Shown here piece by piece: positions 39,264 to 47,801 of a DNA stretch of 64,000 bases. This stretch comes from DATEDA01 sp963820965. Its GTDB lineage: Bacteria; Pseudomonadota; Gammaproteobacteria; Burkholderiales; SG8-39. Made by a program: the position numbers and the translations under genes. The notes below the pieces were generated by a model. The model saw only the letters and a program-made list of their open reading frames with translations, was not told the origin of the DNA and did not search any database. Every line of letters begins with the position of its first letter. Position 1 is the stretch's first letter. The stretch is from positions 62,001 to 126,000 of the forward strand of contig CAWGCC010000031.1 in the NCBI GenBank assembly GCA_963820965.1, given 5' to 3'.

Positions 39264-40337
39264 TCAGTCCTTGCCGACGGCGCCGCCCCGCAGCCCGCCC
39301 TCGAGGACGAACGCCCTGAAGCCGCGCTGCGCGAGCAGAAATGCCGCGGCGGAGCTGCGACGGCCGCTCTGGCAGTAGAGGACGTACTCCCGGCTGCGGT
39401 CGAGCACCTTCACCGCATTCCTCACCTCCGAGAGCGGGATGTTGATCGCGCCAGGGAGCTTGTCGTACTGATACTCGGACGGGTAGCGGGTGTCGATCCA
39501 CTGCCCGCCCGCGGCGACCTTCCGTCGCGCCTGCTCCAACGTCACGCCCTGCAGCAGGGGCTTCTTGAGCAGCTCGTTGAAGTCCTCTTTCGCCAGCCGG
39601 AAGAGCGAGCCCTCGGCGAGCATGGTGACGGTCGCGTTGCGCTTCGCGTTCGCGACCAGGGCTTCCTCGCCGAAGGCGTCGCCGCCTTTCAGCTCCGCGA
39701 GCTTCATCGACACGCCGCCTACGTTCCGCTCGACGAGGCACTTGCCGGCCTCCACGACGTAGTAGTAGTCGCCGGCGTCGCCCTCGCGGATCACCACCTG
39801 CCCGCGCTTCGCCCCGACGCGTTGGAACCGCTTGAGCATCTCGTTGATGTGCGCGGTCGGCAGCTGCGCGAACGCGCCGGACTTGAGGTTGTTGATGCTG
39901 AAGACGCCCGACAGGATCGCCCAGTTGCTCATCGACGGCACGTCGCTCTCGGTCGAACGCGAGCCGGTCTTCTCGGCGGCGGCGAGCTGGTCCCAGGTGA
40001 CCATGATGTCGAGCAGGTCCTCGTCGATGCGCACCAGCTCGATGTCGGTGATCGCCTTGGCCGAGGCGAACGGGGTCTTGCGACCGAGCGGGTGGCGCGC
40101 CTCGGAGGTGGCGCCCACCACGACCTCGGAGCTCCCGTTCCCGAGGATGAGCGCGAGCTCGCCCTTCAGCAGGAAGACGAGCTGGCCGGCGACACCCCGC
40201 ACGCGGAACGGGTCGAGCGTCTTGCTCACGCGCTCGACCACGCACAGCTCCCCGAGCTCGGTCAGCCGGTGCGCCGACAGCGCCGATAGGGGCTCGAGCC
40301 CCTTGAGGACCTTGATGCTTACGTTCGCGCTGGCCAT
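39264..40337 (-). CDS. cyclic-nucleotide-binding and rhodanese domain fusion
   Basis: 357 residues. The first half contains a degenerate cNMP-like beta-roll (about 25-110). A second, better cNMP-binding domain lies at about 140-255 (REGDAGDYYYVVEAGKCLV; GGDAFGEEALV). The C-terminal rhodanese domain (about 260-350) has an active-site loop YCQSGRRSSAAA with the catalytic Cys. The fusion suggests sulfur transfer or redox sensing gated by a nucleotide or other ligand. In the second cNMP domain FGEEALV lacks the usual R-T-A phosphate-binding pattern (NAKRNATVT follows), so ligand binding is uncertain. It is 12 bp after the phosphodiesterase-like gene. Confidence 0.87.
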   Translation of the reverse strand: MASANVSIKVLKGLEPLSALSAHRLTELGELCVVERVSKTLDPFRVRGVAGQLVFLLKGELALILGNGSSEVVVGATSEARHPLGRKTPFASAKAITDIELVRIDEDLLDIMVTWDQLAAAEKTGSRSTESDVPSMSNWAILSGVFSINNLKSGAFAQLPTAHINEMLKRFQRVGAKRGQVVIREGDAGDYYYVVEAGKCLVERNVGGVSMKLAELKGGDAFGEEALVANAKRNATVTMLAEGSLFRLAKEDFNELLKKPLLQGVTLEQARRKVAAGGQWIDTRYPSEYQYDKLPGAINIPLSEVRNAVKVLDRSREYVLYCQSGRRSSAAAFLLAQRGFRAFVLEGGLRGGAVGKD

Positions 40338-40349
40338 GGCCCTCGTCCT

Positions 40350-41120
40350 CTAGAACTCGATGACCTGGTTGTTCTGGAGCATCCGCGGCCGGTATTGGCC
40401 GGCGTACTCCTCGATCTCTTCCATCGTCAGCTCGATCTCGCCCGGCTTGAGGTGGGTGATGAAGATCTCGCAGCTCCGCTCGAGCTTGGCGAGCTCCTCG
40501 GCGAGCATGCTCGGGCACAGGTGCTTCGACATGATCGCGAGCTGCTTCTCGCGGTTGCAGAAGGCGCACTCGATGATCAGGTGCTTCAGGTTCGCGATCC
40601 TGTTGACGATCGTCCAGAGCTCGTCATTGGTGGTGGTATCGCCGGTGAAGACGAGGCTTCCCTTGCCGCTGTCGAGCTGGTAGCCGATCGCCGGGACGAC
40701 ATGGTTCGCCGGCAAGGCGGTGATCGTGCGGCCGCCACCGAGGTCTACGGAGGCGCCGAGCTCGATCGTTTCGTAGCGCAGGAAGGGCCGGTCCGCGCTC
40801 GGGATCTGGGTGAAGTCCGGCCAGATCGACCAGTTGAAGATGTGGTTCTTGAGGATCTCGATCGTCGCCGGGATCGCATGCACGGTCAGCGGCTCGTCGC
40901 GCATCTGGCCCACGGTGTCGACCATGAACGGGATCGCCGCGACGTGGTCGAGGTGCGAATGCGTGAGGAAGACGTGGTCGATCGGAGTCAGCTCGGCGAG
41001 CGTGAGATCGCAGACGCCGGTGCCGGCGTCGATCAGGATGTCGCGGTCGAGCAGCATCGAGGTGGTGCGGAGGTGCCGCCCACCGATCCCGCCGCTGCAG
41101 CCGAGGACTCGGATCCGCAT
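40350..41120 (-). CDS. metallo-beta-lactamase-fold hydrolase, class II cAMP phosphodiesterase-like
   Basis: 256 residues. The HxHxDH zinc motif appears as THSHLDH near residue 54, with later ligands in LPANHVVPAIG, FTGDTT and FITHLKPGE. The MRIRVLGCSGGIGG start and the arrangement resemble class II cyclic-nucleotide phosphodiesterases and RNase Z-like enzymes. It lies directly before the cNMP-binding/rhodanese gene (12-bp gap), which supports a cyclic nucleotide substrate but does not prove it. Confidence 0.85.
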   Translation of the reverse strand: MRIRVLGCSGGIGGRHLRTTSMLLDRDILIDAGTGVCDLTLAELTPIDHVFLTHSHLDHVAAIPFMVDTVGQMRDEPLTVHAIPATIEILKNHIFNWSIWPDFTQIPSADRPFLRYETIELGASVDLGGGRTITALPANHVVPAIGYQLDSGKGSLVFTGDTTTNDELWTIVNRIANLKHLIIECAFCNREKQLAIMSKHLCPSMLAEELAKLERSCEIFITHLKPGEIELTMEEIEEYAGQYRPRMLQNNQVIEF

Positions 41121-41286
41121 CAGGTCCTGGACAGGTCTACTTCGTCTCGAACGCCGTCACACCGTCCCGGGCGGGCGGCGGAGGATCGAGACGATACCGC
41201 TCAACCCGCTGAGAGTAAAAGGAATAAAGTGGCGCCCCCGGCGCTTGCCGGAGTTTCATCCTGAGCACCCTCCGAGCGCGGGTGCT

Positions 41287-42141
41287 TCAGGTCTTGTAGA
41301 AGAACTCCATTTTCACCCCGGCCAGCTCGACAATGTCGTGATCGCCGAGCGGATGCGCCTGCGCATCCAGGAGCCTGCCGTTCACGATCGGGAAGTTCGC
41401 GCCTTCGACGTGGGTGATGAAATACCCTTGCGGCCGCTTCGTGATCACCGCCACCTGCACGCCCGGCTTGCCGAGCGTGGTGAGCGCCTTGATGAGCTCC
41501 ATCTCCTTGCCGGCGTTCGCGCCCGACAGGATCTGGATCGCCGCCACCTTGCCGCCGGCCGCGATCGGCTGCGATGCGGACATCGGCTGCGAGGAAGCCA
41601 TCGTCGGCGCCGCCTGCGAGATGGGCATCGGCTGCGACGCCGAGGGGGGCGGCGCAGCGGAAGGCATCGGCGAGGCCGGCCGCACCGGCTGCGAGGTGGC
41701 CATCGCCGGGGGCGGTTGCGAGTTCGCCGTCGGCATGCCCTGGGACGTGGCGGCTGGCTTGGCGGCATCACCGGCCTTCGGCGCGGCGCCGGGACGCAGC
41801 ACCATCGTCTTCTCGAAGTCCTGCGCCGCCGTGGTCTTCCCTGCCTGATCGTTGACGTACTTCAGCTTGTACTTGCCGAGCTCGACCACGTCGTTCGACT
41901 GCAGGAAGTGCTTCTTGATCGGCTGGCCGTTCACCAGCGTGCCGTTGGTGGAGCCCAGGTCCTCGAGGAACGAATCGTTGAGGATCGTCACGATCACCGC
42001 GTGCTCGCCCGACACCGCCAGGTTGTCGATCTGGATGTCGTTGTGGGGCTTACGCCCGATCGTCGTGCGCTCCTTGGCGAGTGTGATCTCCTTGAGCACC
42101 AAGCCGTCCATACTGAGTATCAGCTTTGCAGGCATAGCCAT
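41287..42141 (-). CDS. double FHA-domain protein
   Basis: 284 residues from the ATG at 42141 (an alternative Met lies two codons on). The N-terminal FHA domain (about 5-100) has TTIGRKPHNDI, SGEHAVI and GSTNGTLVNG, a full phosphothreonine-binding set. A Pro/Ser/Gln-rich linker with repeated SQPM-type units (about 115-195) leads to a second, more divergent FHA (about 200-284). It should bind phosphothreonine peptides. The PP2C phosphatase gene is 23 bp upstream; the kinase that would create the phosphosites is not intact here. Confidence 0.9.
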   Translation of the reverse strand: MAMPAKLILSMDGLVLKEITLAKERTTIGRKPHNDIQIDNLAVSGEHAVIVTILNDSFLEDLGSTNGTLVNGQPIKKHFLQSNDVVELGKYKLKYVNDQAGKTTAAQDFEKTMVLRPGAAPKAGDAAKPAATSQGMPTANSQPPPAMATSQPVRPASPMPSAAPPPSASQPMPISQAAPTMASSQPMSASQPIAAGGKVAAIQILSGANAGKEMELIKALTTLGKPGVQVAVITKRPQGYFITHVEGANFPIVNGRLLDAQAHPLGDHDIVELAGVKMEFFYKT

Positions 42142-42164
42142 GTCCCCGAAAAAAGCACCGGCTC

Positions 42165-42989
42165 CTATCGCAGCCAGCTGAAGAACCGCGCCAGCCAGCC
42201 GCGCGGCGCGGCATAGTCCTTCACCACCCGTACCAGAATCACGGACACATTGTCGCGTCCGCCGTTGTCGTTCGCCATCTGCACCAACTGCTGCGCGGCG
42301 AGCCGGAGGTTCGCCGACAGCGTCTGCAGCGTCATGCCGATGTCCTCGTCGCTCACCATGTCGTTCAGCCCGTCCGAGCACAGGAGGTAGACGTCCCCGG
42401 TCCGGGTCGGATAGACCTGGATCTCCGGCTCGACCGTGGGGTCGATGCCGAGCGCGCGCGTGACGAGGTTCTTGTTCTGCGAGAACTTCGCCTGCTCCGG
42501 GGTGATCATGCCGCTGTCGATCTGCTCCTGGAGCAGCGAGTGGTCGCGCGTGAGCTGCTCGAATGCCTCGCCCCGGAGACGGTAGGCGCGGGAGTCGCCG
42601 ATATGCGCGAGCGTCACCTTGTTATCGTAGAACATGGCCGTCACCAGCGTGGTGCCCATCCCCGAGTACTGCGGCTGGCTCTGCGCCGCCTGGAAGATCG
42701 AGGTGTTCGCCTTGGCGATCTGCTCGCGCAGCAGCCGGTCCGCACAGGGTTTGCCGGTCGCCGGCTCGATCTTGTACGGCGGGGTGTCGTCGAGCAGATG
42801 CTGCAGCTCGGTCGTGATGACCGTGGTCGCCATGCCGCTCGCGACCTCGCCCGCGTTGTAGCCGCCCATGCCGTCGGCAAGCACGACCAGCCCCTTCGAC
42901 GCGTCGGCCGCGATCGAGTCCTCGTTGTGCGAGCGCACGATGCCGGGGTCGGTGCAGCTTGCGATTTCGAGGGCCTGGCTCAAGTTCAT
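42165..42989 (-). CDS. PP2C-family serine/threonine phosphatase (Stp/PrpC type)
   Basis: 274 residues, the usual length of bacterial PP2C. Metal-binding motifs are present in order: RSHNEDS, VLADGMGGYNAGE, GMGTTLV, HIGDSRAYRL, TRDHSL, LLCSDGLNDMV and GGRDNVSVILV. It dephosphorylates Ser/Thr in cytosolic proteins and usually balances a Hanks-type kinase. Here it is flanked by an FHA gene downstream and a truncated CHASE2-type remnant five bases upstream. Confidence 0.93.
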   Translation of the reverse strand: MNLSQALEIASCTDPGIVRSHNEDSIAADASKGLVVLADGMGGYNAGEVASGMATTVITTELQHLLDDTPPYKIEPATGKPCADRLLREQIAKANTSIFQAAQSQPQYSGMGTTLVTAMFYDNKVTLAHIGDSRAYRLRGEAFEQLTRDHSLLQEQIDSGMITPEQAKFSQNKNLVTRALGIDPTVEPEIQVYPTRTGDVYLLCSDGLNDMVSDEDIGMTLQTLSANLRLAAQQLVQMANDNGGRDNVSVILVRVVKDYAAPRGWLARFFSWLR

Positions 42990-42994
42990 TCGCG

Positions 42995-43213
42995 TCAGAT
43001 GGCGATGTCGACGTGCTGGCGCTTGCGCTCGAACTGGGTGCTCGCGTCGTCGATGGTGATGACCGCGATGCGTTCCGAAGGGGTGCGGTCGGTCGCTCGC
43101 GCGCCCATGTCATGGGCGTTGCGCTCGCGGCCGCGGATGAGATCGGAGCTGCCGAGGACGGCGACCACGAACGGGACGATTTCGACCGCGAGGCCGAGAA
43201 ACCGGTCCTTCAT
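42995..43213 (-). pseudogene. N-terminal remnant of a CHASE2-type sensor (probable Ser/Thr kinase)
   Basis: 72 residues from the ATG at 43213 (a GTG at 43234 extends it by 7). The start MKDRFLGLAVEIVPFVVAVLGSS is a membrane helix, followed by RERNAHDMGARATDRTPSERIAVITIDDAS, the typical opening of CHASE2 domains that precede kinases. The frame then ends within 20 residues in sequence unlike CHASE2, and no kinase domain follows; the PP2C gene begins 5 bp on. In related FHA-PP2C loci a CHASE2 Ser/Thr kinase is expected here. I read this as a deletion remnant that may still be translated. Confidence 0.6.
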
Positions 43214-43234
43214 CCAGAAACCTGGCGCTTTCAC

Positions 43235-43597
43235 CTGAGGCGTCCCCTGTGTTCTTGTCGTTGTTCTCGGCTGCGGAGTCGCTCGGCGGGCGTGCGGGGG
43301 GATTCTACGCTCGCGCTTCGCGCGCTCTGATCGACGCGGCTCGCAAACGGAAAGAAGTCGTCAACCGCCGAAGCCGCGCGTGACGAAGGGCTAAGCGCGG
43401 CCTCTGGAGCACCCCCAGCCCTCCTGTCGAAGCTCTAAGTTGCTGTAGAAACAGCAGCATAATCCCCATTCTTGCAGTCGGGTATGAAATCCGTCAACTT
43501 TTTTGCCGGGATCTCGTCACCCGCGCGGCGAGCGGGCTGCGATCCAAAAGCAAAGCCCCCTTCCGGGGGCCTTTGTCAGCCGCGACGCTTTCCGGCG
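43235..43597. other. intergenic region between signalling block and oxalate operon
   Basis: About 360 bp with no coding sequence. It contains the oxalate-operon terminator (43545-43574) and, presumably, the promoter for the signalling genes to its left. The stretch around 43430-43510 is noticeably AT-richer than its surroundings. Confidence 0.6.
43545..43574 (-). terminator. Rho-independent terminator of the oxc-frc-formyltransferase operon
   Basis: GCCCCC (43555-43560) pairs with GGGGGC (43565-43570) around a TTCC loop. Flanking AAA/TTT lengthen the stem past a one-base bulge. On the minus strand the hairpin is followed by TTTGCTTTTGG. It lies 25 bp after the formyltransferase stop. Confidence 0.88.
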
Positions 43598-44530
43598 TCA
43601 GGTACCTAGCATCGTGCCTGCGGCGACGCCGAGGGAGGCGGCGACTTCGGACGCAGCGGCCTTCTTCCCGTCCTCGGACTTCGCTTTGAGGACCTCGATC
43701 CGCCCGCCCTGGGCGGTCACGAAGAAGCTCGTCGCCGTCAGCTCGGAGACTTCGCCGGGCTTGCCCCTCACCTCTCCGAACCTGCGGAAGAGATGCTTCC
43801 GGGCGTCGAAGATCTGCAGCTTCTTCCCGTTCAGGGTGGTCCATGCCCCCGGCGCCGGGTTCGTGCCGCGAATGAGGTCGTAGACGAAATCGACGTGCGT
43901 CGCCCAGCCGATCCTTGCCTCCGCGGCCCGGCACCACCCTTCGTACGAGGCTTCCGCCTCGCTCTGGACGATCTCCTTGTGCTTCCCCGCCATGACGAGG
44001 TCGGCGGCTTCGAGCATCGCCTGGACGCCCATCGGGAAGAGGCGCTCGAAGTAGACCGAGCCGAGCGTATCGTCGGGACCGATGGGGGTTTCCTTCTGGA
44101 GCACGACCGGGCCTTCGTCCAGCCCCTCATTGGGGCGGAAAATGGTGAGGCCCGTCTTCTTCTCGCCCTTGATGATCGGCCAGTTGATCGAGCTCGGGCC
44201 GCGGTACTTGGGCAGCAGCGACGGGTGATACTGGATCGTTCCCCGCTTCGGGATGCGCACCAGGCTGTCGGGCGCGAACTGCAGCACGTAGGCCATCACG
44301 CCGAGATCGGCGTTCAACCCCTCCAGCGCGGCGTGCGCCTCGGGCCCGCGCAGGCTGGGGAACTGGAAGACCCGCAGCCCTTTCGCTTCCGCCGCCGCCC
44401 GCAGCGGATCGGCTTTCGCGCCCGGCTTTTCCGGTGCGCAGAAGACGCCCGCGACCTCGTCGCCGCGGGCGAGAAAAGAGTCGAACACCGCCTTCCCGAA
44501 GTCCTGCTGGCCGATGATTGCGATGCGCAT
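43598..44530 (-). CDS. folate-dependent formyltransferase (10-formyl-THF hydrolase/transferase-like)
   Basis: 310 residues. The formyl_trans_N domain has IQYHPSLLPKYRGPSSINWPII and the downstream Asp in NEGLDEGPVVLQ; the C-terminal domain contains ASYEGWCRAAEARIGW and GTNPAPGAWTTLNGKKLQIFDA. This architecture is closer to the N-terminal half of 10-formyl-THF dehydrogenase than to Met-tRNA formyltransferase. A Gln stands where Fmt has the catalytic Asn (N-x-H becomes Q-Y-H). As third gene after oxc and frc (21-bp gap) it may move formyl between formyl-CoA and THF, or hydrolyse formyl-THF. That role is inference. Confidence 0.85.
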   Translation of the reverse strand: MRIAIIGQQDFGKAVFDSFLARGDEVAGVFCAPEKPGAKADPLRAAAEAKGLRVFQFPSLRGPEAHAALEGLNADLGVMAYVLQFAPDSLVRIPKRGTIQYHPSLLPKYRGPSSINWPIIKGEKKTGLTIFRPNEGLDEGPVVLQKETPIGPDDTLGSVYFERLFPMGVQAMLEAADLVMAGKHKEIVQSEAEASYEGWCRAAEARIGWATHVDFVYDLIRGTNPAPGAWTTLNGKKLQIFDARKHLFRRFGEVRGKPGEVSELTATSFFVTAQGGRIEVLKAKSEDGKKAAASEVAASLGVAAGTMLGT

Positions 44531-44551
44531 GGTTCTGCTCCCGGATGGCGT

Positions 44552-45826
44552 TCAGGCTGCCTTGGCCTTCGCCGGCGCGCTGAACGCGCCCGCCGACCTC
44601 AGCGCCGCGACCGTCGCGTCGTCGTACCCCAGCACCTCCTTCAGGACCTCCTCGGTGTGCTCGCCGAGGAGCGGGCTGCGCTCGATCCTGACCGGCGACG
44701 CGGACAGCTTGATCGGCATGCCGACGTTGTACCACCTGCCGCGCTGCGGGTGATCGAGCTCGACCCACATCTCGCGCCCGCGCACGTGCTCGTCGTTCGC
44801 GAGGTCCTCGGTCGACATGATCGGGCCGCAGGGGACGTCGATCGGGTTCAGGATCGCCATGAACTCGCGCTTGGTATGCTTCTCCGCGAACTTGTTGATG
44901 AGCGTCCACATCAGCGCCTGGTTCTTGCGCCGCTCCGCGATCGTCGCGAGACGCGGGTCGTTGGCGAGATCCGGCACGCCGACGTCGGGTCCGATGCGGT
45001 TCGCCAGCGCCACCCACACCGCCTCCTGGACGACGACGTACAGCCAGTCGTTCGCGCCGTGCGGCTTGCAGTGGATCGCATTGCCGAGCTGGCCGCCGCC
45101 CGAGTCGTTTCCGGCGCGCGGCACCTCGCCCATCCCTTGGTACGTCGGCACGGAGTACTCGGAAAGCGACTGGCGCGTGAGGCGCTGATGGTCGCGGAAC
45201 TTCACACGGCAGAGGTTCATCACCCCGTCCATCATTGCCACCTCGACGTACTGTCCTTGCCCCGTCCGGTTCGCCTGGTGGAGCGCCGCGAGCATCCCGA
45301 TCGCGAGATGGAGCCCGGTCCCGGTATCGCCGATCTGCGCTCCGGTCACGAACGGCGCGCCGTCGGGCACGCCGGTCGTGCTCATCGCCCCGCCCATCGC
45401 CTGCGCCACGTTCTCGTATGCCTTGAAGTCGGCGTACGGCCCGGAGGAGCCGAACCCCTTGATCGATCCCATCACGATCCGCGGGTTGATCTCGTGGATC
45501 CTCTCCCACGTGAAGCCCAGTCGGTCGAGCACGCCGGGGCCGAAGTTCTCCATCACGATGTCGCACTTCTTCAGCAGGTCGACGAACACCTGCTTCCCCT
45601 CGGCCGACTTCATGTTCACGGTGATCGACCGCTTGTTGCAGTTGAGCATCGTGAAATACAGACTGTCCGCGTTCGGCACGTCGCGCAGCTGGCCGCGCGT
45701 CGCATCGCCCTGCGGCGGCTCGAACTTGATGACGTCCGCCCCCATCCACGCGAGCAGCTGAGAGCACGTCGGCCCCGCCTGGACGTGGGTCATGTCGAGG
45801 ATGCGTATCCCTTTCAAAGCTTCCAT
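44552..45826 (-). CDS. frc: formyl-CoA:oxalate CoA-transferase
   Basis: 424 residues, a class III CoA-transferase. It keeps features of Oxalobacter Frc: THVQAGP near the N-terminus, DSLYFTMLNCNKRSI, ENFGPGVLDRLGFTWE, and GDTGTGLHL with the nucleophilic Asp near residue 167. It moves CoA from formyl-CoA to oxalate, feeding the decarboxylase encoded 25 bp upstream. The Gly-rich active-site loop GNDSGGGQLG is present. It is the middle gene of the oxc-frc-formyltransferase operon, in the cytosol. Confidence 0.93.
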   Translation of the reverse strand: MEALKGIRILDMTHVQAGPTCSQLLAWMGADVIKFEPPQGDATRGQLRDVPNADSLYFTMLNCNKRSITVNMKSAEGKQVFVDLLKKCDIVMENFGPGVLDRLGFTWERIHEINPRIVMGSIKGFGSSGPYADFKAYENVAQAMGGAMSTTGVPDGAPFVTGAQIGDTGTGLHLAIGMLAALHQANRTGQGQYVEVAMMDGVMNLCRVKFRDHQRLTRQSLSEYSVPTYQGMGEVPRAGNDSGGGQLGNAIHCKPHGANDWLYVVVQEAVWVALANRIGPDVGVPDLANDPRLATIAERRKNQALMWTLINKFAEKHTKREFMAILNPIDVPCGPIMSTEDLANDEHVRGREMWVELDHPQRGRWYNVGMPIKLSASPVRIERSPLLGEHTEEVLKEVLGYDDATVAALRSAGAFSAPAKAKAA

Positions 45827-45851
45827 TCCGGTCTCCAGTCGCCGCCAGCGG

Positions 45852-47621
45852 CTACTTCTTCTTCGCGCTCGGATTCAGGCTCGTGATACGACCGCTTTCG
45901 GTGCCGGCGGTCTCGTCGATCACGGCGTTGATAAGCGTGGGCTTGCGCGAGCGGATGGCTTCTTCCATTGCGCTTTGCAACTCGGCCGGGGTCGTAGCGT
46001 GCACGCCCACGCCCCCGAAGGCCTCCATCAGCTTGTCATAGCGCGCACCCTTGACGAACACGGTGGGCGCCACATCCGGCCCGCCGGTCGGATTGACGTC
46101 GGTGCCGCGGTAGACGCCGTTGTTGTTGAAGACAACCACGCAGACCGGCAGGTTGTAGCGGCAGATGGTCTCCACTTCCATGCCGGAGAAACCGAAGGCG
46201 CTGTCGCCTTCGATCGCGATCACCTGCTCCCCGCTGACCACGGCGGCCGCGACGCAGAAGCCCATGCCGATGCCCATCACGCCCCAGGTGCCGACGTCCA
46301 GGCGCTTGCGCGGCTGGTACATGTCCACGATGCTGCGGGCGAAGTCGAGCGCGTTGGCGCCTTCGTTGACGAGGTACGCGTCCGGGTTGGCCTTGATGAT
46401 GTCGCGCACCACGGCGAGCGCGCTGTGGAAATTCATCGGCACCGGATTGCCGGCGAGGGTCTCGGCCATCTTGGCGACGTTCTTGTTCCTGCGCTCGGCG
46501 ACGGCGGCGAGCCACTCGGCCGGCGGCCTGGGCCAGCTCGCGCCGATGCCCGCGAGCAGGGCCGACACGCAGGACCCGATGTCGCCGACGAGCGGTGCAT
46601 CGATGCGGACGTTGCTGTCGGCCTCCTGCGGCGAGATATCGATCTGGATGAACTTCTGGCCGCCCCAGTCCTTGTGGCCCTTGCCGCCCCAGGTCTTGCC
46701 TTTGCCGTGCGAGAGCAGCCAGTTGAGACGGGCGCCCACCAGCATCACCACGTCCGCCTCGGGCAGCACGTACGAGCGCGCGGCGGCCGCGGACTGCTCG
46801 TGCGTGTCGGGCAGCAGGCCCTTGGCCATGGACATGGGCAGGTAGGGGATGCCGGTCCTCTCGACGAGCGCGCGGATGTCCGCGTCGGCTTGGGCGTATG
46901 CGGCGCCCTTGCCCAGCACGATGAGCGGACGCTTGGCGCCCTGCAGCAGTTCGAGGGCGCGTTGCACGGCGTCCTGGGCCGGGACCTGGCGCGGCGCCGG
47001 ATCGACCACCTTGATGAGCGATTTCCCGCCGGCTTCCACGTCCAGGGTCTGGGCGAAGAGCTTGCCCGGCAGGTCGAGGTACACGCCGCCGGGACGGCCG
47101 GAGACGGCGGCGCGGATCGCGCGCGCGATGCCCACGCCGATGTCCTCGGCGTGCAGCACGCGGAAGGCAGCCTTGCACAGCGGCTTGGCGATCGCCAGCT
47201 GGTCCATCTCCTCGTAGTCGCCCTGCTGCAGATCCACGATCTCGCGCTCGCTCGAGCCGCTGATCAGGATCATCGGGAAGCAATTGGTGGTGGCATTTGC
47301 CAGCGCCGTGACGCCGTTGAGGAAACCGGGGGCGGACACCGTCAGGCAGATGCCCGGCTTTCGCGTCATGAAGCCGGCGATGGCGGCGGCGTTGCCGGCG
47401 TTCTGCTCGTGGCGAAACGAAATGACGCGCATGCCCGAAGCCTGTGCCATGCGGGTGAGGTCGGTGATCGGGATACCGGGCAGGCCGAAGATCGTGTCGA
47501 TACCGTTGAGCTTGAGGGCGTCGATGACCAGGTGAAAACCGTCGGTCACTCGTGCATCGGTTGTGCTGGGGTGCTGCTGCACGCCACTGGCAGTGGAGAC
47601 TTGAGGTTCGGCGGTACCCAT
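45852..47621 (-). CDS. oxc: oxalyl-CoA decarboxylase
   Basis: 589 residues from the ATG at 47621. It is a ThDP enzyme: the cofactor-activating Glu lies in SFRHEQNAGNAAAIAG, and the ThDP/Mg motif reads EGDSAFGFSGMEVETICRYN...VVFNNNG. LTVSAPGFLNGVTALANA and NNNGVYRGTDVNP match oxalyl-CoA decarboxylases rather than acetolactate synthase. It converts oxalyl-CoA to formyl-CoA and CO2. The first about 25 residues are a low-complexity extension. It begins the operon and is preceded by a TTGAC-N4-GTCAA palindrome 112 bp upstream. Confidence 0.94.
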   Translation of the reverse strand: MGTAEPQVSTASGVQQHPSTTDARVTDGFHLVIDALKLNGIDTIFGLPGIPITDLTRMAQASGMRVISFRHEQNAGNAAAIAGFMTRKPGICLTVSAPGFLNGVTALANATTNCFPMILISGSSEREIVDLQQGDYEEMDQLAIAKPLCKAAFRVLHAEDIGVGIARAIRAAVSGRPGGVYLDLPGKLFAQTLDVEAGGKSLIKVVDPAPRQVPAQDAVQRALELLQGAKRPLIVLGKGAAYAQADADIRALVERTGIPYLPMSMAKGLLPDTHEQSAAAARSYVLPEADVVMLVGARLNWLLSHGKGKTWGGKGHKDWGGQKFIQIDISPQEADSNVRIDAPLVGDIGSCVSALLAGIGASWPRPPAEWLAAVAERRNKNVAKMAETLAGNPVPMNFHSALAVVRDIIKANPDAYLVNEGANALDFARSIVDMYQPRKRLDVGTWGVMGIGMGFCVAAAVVSGEQVIAIEGDSAFGFSGMEVETICRYNLPVCVVVFNNNGVYRGTDVNPTGGPDVAPTVFVKGARYDKLMEAFGGVGVHATTPAELQSAMEEAIRSRKPTLINAVIDETAGTESGRITSLNPSAKKK

Positions 47622-47732
47622 CCGGGGACCTCCTCTAGGGGATCGGACGCCGGTCGCCGGCGCCGGGTTGCAAGGCGAAAAACCTGCGTCTAAACGGGCC
47701 GTTAGGATAGGCAAATCGGCCTTCCGGCCACC

Positions 47733-47746
47733 TTGACTGCGGTCAA
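47733..47746. promoter_or_regulatory. Crp/Fnr-type palindrome in the oxc-regulator intergenic region
   Basis: TTGACTGCGGTCAA, a perfect TTGAC-N4-GTCAA palindrome. It is 112 bp before oxc and 56 bp before the divergent Crp/Fnr gene, so it could serve both. Three further copies precede tctC, fhs and the formate dehydrogenase. Confidence 0.8.
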
Positions 47747-47801
47747 TCATTCCAGCTAACTTGACGCCACATTCGGCACTCGCGAGGGCCCGGCTCACCC
47801 G

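Noticed and set aside
37175..39319. 714-residue plus-strand open frame opposite the GspE gene
   Set aside because: It is Arg/Asp/Leu-rich shadow coding antisense to a gene with clear Walker motifs, a common effect of 70% GC. The 1071-residue frame at 57627-60842 and the 945-residue frame at 1980-4817 were rejected for the same reason.
43598..44530. Assignment as methionyl-tRNA formyltransferase (fmt)
   Set aside because: The C-terminal domain resembles 10-formyl-THF dehydrogenase, the N-x-H motif is Q-Y-H, and no def or rsmB gene is adjacent.
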